Assembly: GCA_027922465.2 (NCBI GenBank)
Contig: BQMF02000673.1
Location: 62,001-126,000, forward strand
DNA: 64,000 bases
Reading direction: 5' to 3'
Origin: Turritopsis dohrnii
Taxonomy: Eukaryota > Cnidaria > Hydrozoa > Anthoathecata > Oceaniidae
Of this stretch, positions 22,417-30,320 are shown one piece after another; position 1 is the stretch's first letter, and the number at the start of each line of letters is the position of its first letter. The notes beneath the pieces were generated by a model, which saw only the letters and a list, made by a program, of their open reading frames with translations, made no database searches and was not told the DNA's origin. A program made the position numbers and the translations under genes.

Positions 22417-22714
22417 GTTTACTGATTTTCACCGGTATTTTAGATTTTTGTGGAAGGGGGGTGGGTGGTAACCCATGGGGTAATATTTGCTCTCTCTTTT
22501 TATACACAAAATAAGCAAATCCACCAACTAAACCGAGAGCTTTTATTCCACCATAGGTGTAGTTCATAGGTTGTTCATTTGGTTTGGTGAGAGAGTCCTC
22601 CAGCTTCTCCACTTCTTTTTGAGGTGACACTTGTTTCAATTCTTCTCGTTTTTTACGGTTGTATTCTGCCAACCTCTTACCTGCTTCAACCTTTTTAGGG
22701 TTCTTCGTTGTCAC
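22403..22714 (-). CDS. Polinton single-pass membrane protein (103 aa)
   Basis: Intact frame. The lysine/arginine-rich N-terminus (KNPKKVEAGKRLAEYNRKKR) precedes one hydrophobic helix (GIKALGLVGGFAYFVYKK) and a proline-rich tail. The basic N-terminal motif looks familiar from other animal Polintons; the role is unknown. It overlaps its neighbours on both sides by 14-20 bp, a compact virus-like arrangement. Confidence 0.75.
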   Translation of the reverse strand: MTTKNPKKVEAGKRLAEYNRKKREELKQVSPQKEVEKLEDSLTKPNEQPMNYTYGGIKALGLVGGFAYFVYKKREQILPHGLPPTPLPQKSKIPVKISKHEME

Positions 22715-23330
22715 TTGAATGGGAGTCTGTTCTTCTGATATTTTTATTATCTGCTGTATTTATATTATCATCAGATTTATTTAAATTTCTTTCATTGATA
22801 TAATGCCTCCCAGTAATAAGTCCAACACTGAGTGGTGCTAATAATGAGCCGAATTTATAATATAAGTCACATGTAAATCTTTGAAGGGCAGAGTTTAAGA
22901 AGGGGTCAGTTTCCAGGTCATTGCTCAATGCATCTTGATTGTTTATTCCTAACGTTGCACAAGCTCCCATGGAATAAATGCGTATGAGTGATTTCCCCAA
23001 GGATTTTACCATTTGACCTGATAATTTAGCTTCATAGATACTAAAAAGTTTTTTTAACTCTTCATCTTTGAGTTTATTAATTTGCTCTTCCGTGTACATT
23101 TTCCCTAAGTATAGCTTGCTATTTCCAGTTAAGACACACTCGAGCAATTTTTGCCTTTTACCATCTGAAGGTGGTGGTGGGAATTTACCTGGAATATCGT
23201 AGCTGATTAAACTATCGATCGCTGTTTCCGCCATTTTTATTAGGGAGAGGTATTTTTTTAATACAGAATAAAAGCAAAATAGCGAGACCAGCAGTATGCT
23301 TAATAACATGAAGTTGACATATTCTATCAT
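22695..23330 (-). CDS. Polinton conserved protein of unknown function (179-211 aa)
   Basis: Intact frame. If the first ATG (23,330) is used, the protein starts with a hydrophobic segment. A second ATG at 23,234 (MAETAIDSLISYDIPG) gives a soluble start and may be the true one, since the region above it is AT-rich. The central part (KLSGQMVKSLGKSLIRIYSM, then LGINNQDALSNDLETDPFLN) and a hydrophobic segment (FGSLLAPLSVGLITG) look conserved. The C-terminus is polar and low in complexity. I do not recognise a catalytic motif. Confidence 0.72.
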   Translation of the reverse strand: MIEYVNFMLLSILLVSLFCFYSVLKKYLSLIKMAETAIDSLISYDIPGKFPPPPSDGKRQKLLECVLTGNSKLYLGKMYTEEQINKLKDEELKKLFSIYEAKLSGQMVKSLGKSLIRIYSMGACATLGINNQDALSNDLETDPFLNSALQRFTCDLYYKFGSLLAPLSVGLITGRHYINERNLNKSDDNINTADNKNIRRTDSHSSDNEEP

Positions 23331-23362
23331 TTTGTTGTGTTTGTTATAATTTTCTTATATTC

Positions 23363-23480
23363 TCTTATAATTTTGCTGTAATTTGCTGTACAAGAGTTTG
23401 CTATCTTCTTATAATTTTGCTGTAATTTGCTGTATAAGAGTTTGCTATCTTCTTATAATTTTGTTGAAATTTGCTGTATA
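23363..23480. repeat. 44-bp tandem repeat between Polinton genes
   Basis: Units begin TCTTATAATTTTGCTG at 23,363, 23,407 and 23,451; the third is partial and diverged. It lies in the gap between the ATPase 3' end and the next minus-strand gene, upstream of that gene's start, so it could hold promoter elements or could be slippage-derived. Confidence 0.8.
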
Positions 23481-23563
23481 GCACTGCTATAGCACTCTTA
23501 TAACAGTCTTGCAAGTCTTATACTTTTGTTACAAGAGTCATGTAGCAAATAACGTCAACCTGC

Positions 23564-24169
23564 TCAGCAAATCACATACGTTCTTGGGTGTTCCATTCTC
23601 ATCACTAGGCATGCGTGTTTTCCTCCTTTCAGTTTTTCTTTGATATCTTTCAATTCTTCTTGCGAATCAATGACATCATTCTCTTCATGAATAGTGGCTA
23701 GATCGTTTCTATCTTTTGGGTACCACACATATAACATTTTAGCTTGCCGTCGTAAATTTTAAGGTATAGCTGTGTATGACTGTGTAAGTAACCATAGCAA
23801 ATGATTTCGATGGCGACCACTAATTGCCAACTCGAGCAAAGGCTGTCTCTTTTTGTCCAATTTTTCATCAGCTATTATATCATCAATCAGAAATAAGGTT
23901 TTATATCCGGCACAGAAAAAGTCCATTTTCTTAATCCATTCATACAAAGATCCTTCCGGCTCAATTAAAATCACATAGCTGTCACTCCAGAACCACTTCC
24001 GATCTCTGTAAGTCTGATTCCACCTCAAGGTGGGACATATAATCACGATGAAATCAAAGTGATCATAGTATTCATTTTCTAATAATTTTACAACACGATC
24101 CGTTTTACCGCACGATGTTGGTCCAACAAATAATGCTGTGTGAGGCTCTTTCATGTAAAGTGTGTCCAT
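23564..24169 (-). pseudogene. ATP: Polinton packaging ATPase (A32/FtsK-HerA type), one in-frame stop
   Basis: Would pump DNA into capsids. Walker A GPTSCGKT at residues about 16-23, Walker B LFLIDDII near 93-100, and a sensor-like arginine stretch (SGRHRNHLLWLLTQS) follow the A32-like order. The frame stops at a TAA (23,759-23,761) after residue 136, then continues open in the same frame to 23,564 with family-like content (YPKDRNDLATIHEENDV). Total would be about 201 codons. Five bases separate it from the capsid gene, as is common in Polintons. A truncated product would keep both Walker motifs but lose the C-terminal part. Confidence 0.9.
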
Positions 24170-24174
24170 TTTTA

Positions 24175-25494
24175 CTAATATAATGCAGACATAAATTGAC
24201 CGTTTTGTATGTTTAGTTGAGCGTCCATGATTAGATATATATATGCGTTTAAGTTTCCTGCAGCTTCAGCGGTCTTTTCAATCTGTAAAGTGATGCCTTC
24301 ACTCGCATTTTCAATCCTTCGACCGGTCCCATGCAAGGCATTCTCATCAATTGTTCTGAAATCTAACCATAGAGCATACTTGTTTGTCAAGTAATCAGAG
24401 ACTTTTACATCATGTAATCCCAAGTGCTTTCGGTTTTCGCTGGCGCTATTATCTTTTGGTTTTCCTTCAGCAAAATACTTGCAAATCTCATTGTATTGTT
24501 CAAACGGTTGCATTCCTTGAGCAAAAAGTTGGTTAGGCTTACCCTCAACGATGACTGATACCTTTTTGATCTTTGGATTGTAGAATTTACCGGTATCTCG
24601 TTTGTAGGATTCTTCTTCTTCTTCAAACAGAACTAAGATACCCTTCAAAGATTTGGCAGGTGTGTTGAATGACCAATTCCACGTTGTGTCTGACTTGTTT
24701 ACTCTAATTTGCCTGTGCCGCAAAATCCTATCATAGAGCAAAGCCATGTTTTCGTATTCAGATGCGATTTGTCTAGCCAACTTGGGTTGTGTCACAAGCT
24801 CATATTCAAGTGAGATGTTAGATATTTTGTATTTACCGTCTGGATTACTTTCTTGACCTGCAGCAGAAGTTGATGGGTCAGAATAGATAACTCGGCTATA
24901 GTCGTTAAATGTGATCTCATAGCAAAGCCTATTCCCTAAACCCGCTTGATAATATGGGATAGTACTATCCAGCATCTCAAAGTCGAGTGGAATGACAAAG
25001 TTGTTCTTATAAGTGTCAGCAATGGCCTTGTCTTCTACATCAGTGGTGTCTTTATCATAAGCAGCGATCCTCAATTTCATACAATTTTCTGTACACCCAT
25101 TGTCGATGATGATACCCTGTCTTATCGCGTTTCTCTTTTCAAACTTGGTTAACCATAAATCTCTGTAACACCCAAAAATATCAAAGTCATCGATGCTCAA
25201 TATCTCGTTACCTTCGAACTTGACAGCCAACTTTTTAACGATAGCTCTCCCAATGTTACTGACCAATGTTCTTTTTGAGTCAGCTTCCGACTCGAGTTCA
25301 ATATCAAAACTTAGATTAGTTGTTCCTGGAATAATAACATCATCACTTCCTAAATTTGGAAATCTAACCAACAATAGCTGATTTTGGTCAATCTCACTTG
25401 GATTGTGTGTGACAATTACTTTTTGACGAGAGCCTTTTGCACCGCGGGCAGTTCTAAGTGAACGTTCTGGATTTAATCTTTTTCCGTACTCCAT
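24175..25494 (-). CDS. MCP: Polinton major capsid protein (double jelly-roll), intact
   Basis: 439-residue protein recognised as the Polinton major capsid protein, which forms hexon-like trimers in related adenovirus- and virophage-type capsids (family knowledge). Seen here: a basic N-terminus (MEYGKRLNPERSL), an early LLLVRFPNLGSDDVIIPGT segment, a central beta-rich region and a tail ending in NIQNGQFMSALY, in the order expected for the family. No stop or frameshift; length is normal. It sits next to the ATPase and minor capsid genes on the same strand, the usual morphogenesis cluster. Confidence 0.92.
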   Translation of the reverse strand: MEYGKRLNPERSLRTARGAKGSRQKVIVTHNPSEIDQNQLLLVRFPNLGSDDVIIPGTTNLSFDIELESEADSKRTLVSNIGRAIVKKLAVKFEGNEILSIDDFDIFGCYRDLWLTKFEKRNAIRQGIIIDNGCTENCMKLRIAAYDKDTTDVEDKAIADTYKNNFVIPLDFEMLDSTIPYYQAGLGNRLCYEITFNDYSRVIYSDPSTSAAGQESNPDGKYKISNISLEYELVTQPKLARQIASEYENMALLYDRILRHRQIRVNKSDTTWNWSFNTPAKSLKGILVLFEEEEESYKRDTGKFYNPKIKKVSVIVEGKPNQLFAQGMQPFEQYNEICKYFAEGKPKDNSASENRKHLGLHDVKVSDYLTNKYALWLDFRTIDENALHGTGRRIENASEGITLQIEKTAEAAGNLNAYIYLIMDAQLNIQNGQFMSALY

Positions 25495-25540
25495 TATTAA
25501 TTAATTATGATATATAATTTGTTATTACTTTTTATCTCAG

Positions 25541-26119
25541 TTAGCCAATGTGCAAAACAACGGTTCTTCCCAGGTCTTCTTTTAGCATATTGCCATGTTG
25601 ATCTGTGATTTTCAACGCGAGAGACTGAAATACACCCTTTTTTAATTTTTTGTACTGAGGGTTTTTAGGCCCAACATGTGTGAAGTCTCTATATTTAGCG
25701 ATGGGAACGGTTATTAAAATATCACTTAGCTGTCCATCCTCAAGATTTTGAGTGTTGTCGAGTTCAGAGAGATGTAAATTCATTTTGGTTATTTCAGCTA
25801 ATGTATTGGTTTTGATTATTCGAGGGTCTTGGTCTAATGAGGTAATTTCTACATTGCCTGCTAAAAATGCCTTCAATTCTCTGCTAGTGTATTTTCTTTG
25901 AGGTAGCAACTTTTCAGCTTTTCCCTCTCCAGCAGACAGAGTCACTTTTATGTCGGCTGTGATTTCATACGTAACATTGTCTGCAAACATATCAACCAAT
26001 GCAATTTCTTTTGAGCCATCCAAGTTTTGTATGGGGTAAGAAAAATAGATTGTCTTTTCTCCTTTTACGACATTTACTGTGATATACTTCTCTTGTATTA
26101 GAGAATAGAGGATTATATT
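25541..26119 (-). CDS. Polinton minor capsid (penton-like) protein, start unresolved
   Basis: Open frame of about 192 codons upstream of the major capsid gene on the same strand. It is recognised as the minor capsid protein by position and the C-terminal pattern (KITDQHGNMLKEDLGRTVVL). The frame is open up to a stop at 26,120-26,122 but contains no ATG ahead of the conserved region, so the start codon may be mutated or the 5' end lost. The gypsy element lies just upstream and probably separates the gene from its promoter. Related proteins form pentons with a single jelly-roll fold (family knowledge). Confidence 0.8.
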   Translation of the reverse strand, partial: NIILYSLIQEKYITVNVVKGEKTIYFSYPIQNLDGSKEIALVDMFADNVTYEITADIKVTLSAGEGKAEKLLPQRKYTSRELKAFLAGNVEITSLDQDPRIIKTNTLAEITKMNLHLSELDNTQNLEDGQLSDILITVPIAKYRDFTHVGPKNPQYKKLKKGVFQSLALKITDQHGNMLKEDLGRTVVLHIG

Positions 26120-26152
26120 TTAAATAATAATAATAATAATAATAATAATAAT

Positions 26153-26310
26153 TGTTATGATTATGACTACCATTTTGATTATGACTACCATATTGGTCTC
26201 GCTCACTAAGAGCTTTGGCCTTGATCATCCTTGTACATATATATATTGGAACAGCATTGATTGAAAGATATACATTGGATACTACACACATCCTAGTGCT
26301 GATCATAACA
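26153..26310 (+). repeat. Left LTR of the gypsy element (158 bp)
   Basis: Near-identical to the right LTR. It lacks one copy of an 18-bp tandem unit (ATTATGACTACCAT core) that the right LTR has, and differs by few substitutions, so the insertion is fairly young. Confidence 0.95.
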
Positions 26311-26323
26311 TGGTGTCGGAAGT
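26311..26323 (+). other. Primer binding site of the gypsy element
   Basis: TGGTGTCGGAAGT directly follows the left LTR; TGG at this position matches the complement of a tRNA 3' CCA end. Which tRNA is used cannot be decided by eye. Confidence 0.6.
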
Positions 26324-26346
26324 AAAAATAATTTGATGAAAGAAGA

Positions 26347-27376
26347 ATGGATCTGAACACATTCACTCCACCGGGTCAGATGCAATTTGATGGAAACATT
26401 GGAAAAGATGGAAGCAGGAGTTGGATTTTTACTTGGCAGCAACAGAAAAGGATCAAAAAGACAATAAAGTTAAGTCAAGTATTCTTCTCACATGCATAGG
26501 ACCCCAAGGAAGGGAAATCTATAACACTTTTGCTTTTGAGAGAAATGAAGACAGGATGGACTTTGACCTTCTGATCAAAAAGTTTGATGAACACTGTTTA
26601 CCTAAGAAAAATGTAACATTAGTAAGGCATAAATTCTTTACATACAAACAAAGGGAAGGGCAATCCTTCCATGAGTTTGTTATCCAACTGAAGAGACTAT
26701 CAAGTGACTGTGAATTTGGAGAGCTAAAGGACTCTTTAATAAGAGACACAATTATCACAGGGATAAGTGATGAAAGGCTGAGGGAACGTATGTTCAGGGA
26801 GCCAGATTTAGACCTATCCAAAGCCCTACTGCTAGGGAATTCAGCTGAACAAACAAGGAACCATGTGAAGGAACTTAGGCAAGAAGTCGTAGAAATTGAC
26901 TCTATTAAGAAACCATCCTCTAATAGCAATATTCGAAGGACTGACCGTGCAATGATAGAAAACTGTAGATACTGTGGGGAATCCCACAGAAGGGGATCAT
27001 GCCCAGCTTATGGACAAACTTGCAACAAGTGTAAAAAGTTAAATCATTTCTCTAAAGTTTGTCAATCAAAAACCTCATACAATCTTCAAAAAGTTAATAC
27101 GGTTGAAGCAAATGATTCAAGTGATTTTTTTCTTGACTCGATTGAACTTAAAAACACTGATACACAAGAAACGGAAGAGGATGAGTACCATATAGACTCA
27201 ATTTCTGAGAGCAATGAGTGGAAAGTCAATCTGAATACAAATGACACAGATATCTGCTTTAAAATCGATTCGGGGGCACAAGTGTACGTCATCTCACACA
27301 AACAATTCAATAAACTTTCATCTCGTCCCTTGCTTAAAAACTCTAACATGAAACTTACTGCGTATAATGGCTCCAT
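26347..27376 (+). pseudogene. Gypsy gag-protease, frameshifted and cut by the Harbinger element
   Basis: The gag start ATG (MDLNTFTPPGQMQFDG) is in a different frame from the rest (QSFHEFVIQLKRLSSDCEF...), so one frame change lies near 26,405. Two zinc knuckles (CRYCGESHRRGSC and CNKCKKLNHFSKVC) and the aspartic protease motif (CFKIDSGAQVYVIS) are visible. The frame then runs into the Harbinger element at 27,380 and resumes beyond 30,320. Gag would form the particle, and the protease would process it. Confidence 0.88.
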
Positions 27377-27694
27377 AATAGAGAGTTTACGAAGACACGA
27401 CGTAAGTGACGACGACGCTGCTGTGTCGTCAAAACTCACTTATGCGCATGCGTTGAGGGGAATCGCCACCATTTTTAAGTTCTGCAGTTAAGTGCGCGGT
27501 GGTGAAAATCAGTGATTTTACGTTGTCAACACAACGTAAGAAGAGTATAAGAGGTGAGTGGCAAATTTTACTGTTGTCTAGTCCCTTTTTACAGCTAGCT
27601 GCCCATTATGACATATTTTTTCCACATTTTACATCATCTTGTTGTTCACACTGCTTTTTCTGCATTAGACTGCTCACTCGTGTCAAAAAGCAGC

Positions 27695-28633
27695 ATGGCT
27701 TCGGAAGCATCAATATTATCATCTGCTAAAGCAGCCAGGTAAATTTTTTACGTTCATGTTTTTTTTAGGTTAGTAATAACAATTCTAGGCATGTATATGG
27801 AAGTAGTTGAAAGAATTGTGCAACTGCAAGTTGTTTTTTCAGTGAAGTACTTTGTGTTTTGCTTGACTCTAAAGCTGTATAGCTGGGTTGCTGCATATAT
27901 ATATATATTTTATTTAAATATTTTAATTTTTTTTCCAGTGCCAAAATGGTTTGGAGTGAGGAGCATGATGCTTTATTTCAGCAAAGAGCTGATGGTTTCA
28001 AACCCTTTTAAATTCAAGGGAGGTTCACGTGAAAGAGGTAAAGTTTGGGATGCTATTGCTGATGTTTTAAATGGCATTGAAAAACCCAAATTCAAAGTTG
28101 ACCAACGCTCCTTAAGGGATCATTTGAACAAATTACTGAAGGAGTATCGCAGAAAGAAGGCGTATGAAGAAAGAGCTTCTGGAATTGATGTGGAGACTAC
28201 AGAAATTGATGTATTGCTTGAGGAAATTTCTGAATTGCAAAAAGAAGGCGAGTTACTTTCACAAACTGCTGCTGAATCTAAGTCAAAAGCCAATGAAAAT
28301 AAGCAAAAAGTTGCTGTGGCAGTCCGCCGAAGATCATTAGAGACATGGTCTGAATCCAAAAAGAGAGAGAGTGAATCCTCTGATATAGATGAAATTACCT
28401 CTCCAAAACGTAGTAGAAATAATGGGAACGAAACAGTCAAATACTTAAGGGAAAAATCACAGGTTGAATGTGAAATCCGTAACAAAGAACTGGAATTAAA
28501 ACAGCAAGAACTGGAGCTTATGAAAAAAAAGGAAGAAAATACTAATCAACGATTTGAACAGCTTATCTTGCAGTCTCAGCAGCAAAACCAGGCATTGATG
28601 TTGTTTATGGCTAAGCTGGCTGACAAACTCTAG
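27695..28633 (+). pseudogene. Harbinger Myb/SANT-like DNA-binding protein, frameshifted
   Basis: Exon 1 (27,695-27,738, donor GTAAAT) joins exon 2 (from 27,939, after TTTTCCAG) in frame to give MVWSEEHDALF, the start of a Myb-like trihelix domain. The domain continues (NPFKFKGGSRERGKVWDAIA) in another frame, so a one-base change near 27,979 is needed. A long charged coiled coil (QVECEIRNKELELKQQELEL) forms the C-terminus. In this superfamily the Myb-like partner takes the transposase to the nucleus and to DNA ends. Confidence 0.82.
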
Positions 28634-29064
28634 TGTTATTTGAACTGTGCTACAAAGTGAGATGAACCTGTTTATTTTTCATATTTGTTGTTGCATAAGC
28701 AAGATTTTAAAGAAGAATTTACAAAGTCATGCATACTGTATTATATCTAATATAAAGAGAACATCTGTTTTTGGTATGGATTAATGCTAATCAGTGCTAG
28801 TACTTTCATTTTTTGTTGCATCACACAAACTTGTTTGTTTAAAATGCATCATAACTAAATTTACCCTTTTATAGTTTGGGATAGAGGCACATTGAATGAA
28901 CTTTTAAATAATTTTTGACCACTCCACAAAAAAAATCAAAGCAGTTTCGAGTTGTATGGAAAATAATCTGCCATCAAAGTACCAGCATTTGCTTCAAAAT
29001 GAACAATTATGTCCATATCCAACTGCATTACTGTAGTGACTAGCATTTATTCTTGAAACTTGAT

Positions 29065-30228
29065 TTACTGAAAATATTCCTCCAGCAATGGTGGACTAGC
29101 ATTGAAAAATGTTTCAATATTATTCCCATATAAACATGCATAGGCATTTGTTAAGATAGCACTAACTCTGTAGAACTTCCCGATTTGACTGAGTCCTATC
29201 TTTAAGTTCTTCTTATAATCATTAAACTTGAAGAGGTTTATGATATCTCCGAACACCCATTCCACTGATACTCGAACTCTACTCATTGCTGTGTTAAATT
29301 CTTTTTCTTGTTGTGTTAAATTTGCTCCACCAAACGGTGCTTGTAAATACCTTCTTAGTGGATAAGCAGGATCACCGTACAGACATAAGATATTGCCATT
29401 ACTGCCATTACTATCATGAGAGTGTAATTGTTGAAGAAGTCCAGATAACATCAGCATTGCACTATCATGCCTTTTTCCTTCTAAGGGGCCAAATAAACTA
29501 GCAATCATTCCGGATGGTGTGACAACACTCTGATATTTCAACCCATGATACCTTTTGTGACCATTGTACAGTGTTCTTTGATACTGACTGGGTCTACAAC
29601 ATGCACGAAGTGTACCATCAATGAACCCCCATACGTTATCCAGTGGTGCACCTTTATTCTGTACAGCTTGAGAAAATTCACTTAGTTTATGTGGTTGCAA
29701 CCAGGGCTGATTTATGTCCTGTAATAATCTTCCCCAACTGTCATCTATCATCCTGATCATGTGATTGAAAATCATACAAAGTTGGGGTACTGCTCTTCCA
29801 AATCTAGGAATTAGATCTGAGTATCTGTTTGGATAGGCCAGCCTTTTTAGCAGTATACAAAGTGCTTCAATCCCATCACAAGTCAAATCATTGTGAGCAT
29901 AGCAAATGATTTCATCAGGAATTTCAAGAGCATTTTTCAGCCTTATAATGTCTAATTTTTTAAACCTGAATTCAGCTTGACAGTCATCTTCAGAAACACT
30001 ATCCAGAGAGAATTTTTCGTAATCATTGTAGCAAAACTCATGATTTTTCGATTTATTCACATCATATAACAAAAGGAATTCGTCTTCTGTTAGTACATTT
30101 TGGTCATAAGATAAAAGCAACATATCTCTAACGGCTTTTAACTTCGGCATATTTTTCAAATTGCTTTTTCCAAGTTTGTTTACAGTCTGCATGCGCCATT
30201 TACGTTCGTTGTTCCCGCGTAAACTCAA
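29065..30228 (-). CDS. PIF/Harbinger transposase (DDE_4 type), intact
   Basis: 387 residues with an unbroken frame. The DDE triad is visible as VWGFIDGT (Asp), LYGDPAYPL (Asp) and VSVEWVFG (Glu), with CCRPSQYQRTLYNGHKRYHG between, all typical of the family, which cuts and pastes at 3-bp targets. An N-terminal charged helical region precedes the core. This is one of the few coding regions of the nest with no lesion, consistent with its being among the youngest insertions. Confidence 0.93.
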   Translation of the reverse strand: MSLRGNNERKWRMQTVNKLGKSNLKNMPKLKAVRDMLLLSYDQNVLTEDEFLLLYDVNKSKNHEFCYNDYEKFSLDSVSEDDCQAEFRFKKLDIIRLKNALEIPDEIICYAHNDLTCDGIEALCILLKRLAYPNRYSDLIPRFGRAVPQLCMIFNHMIRMIDDSWGRLLQDINQPWLQPHKLSEFSQAVQNKGAPLDNVWGFIDGTLRACCRPSQYQRTLYNGHKRYHGLKYQSVVTPSGMIASLFGPLEGKRHDSAMLMLSGLLQQLHSHDSNGSNGNILCLYGDPAYPLRRYLQAPFGGANLTQQEKEFNTAMSRVRVSVEWVFGDIINLFKFNDYKKNLKIGLSQIGKFYRVSAILTNAYACLYGNNIETFFNASPPLLEEYFQ

Positions 30229-30320
30229 ACGTCGTTCTGATCACAACGCGGCGGTTCTTAGCATATTACGTCATAACATACGTCGTCGTCCCTACCGCGT
30301 CGTCATTGCGTAAACTCTCT

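Larger units (their letters stand above)
27380..30320. mobile_element. PIF/Harbinger DNA transposon inside the gypsy element
   Basis: 2,941 bp with inverted termini AGAGAGTTTACG and CGTAAACTCTCT and a 3-bp target duplication AAT. ACGTCGTCGTC-like subterminal repeats lie at both ends. It encodes the two proteins usual for the superfamily, a DDE transposase (minus) and a Myb/SANT-like protein (plus), in convergent orientation. It interrupts the gypsy protease/pol region. Confidence 0.93.
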
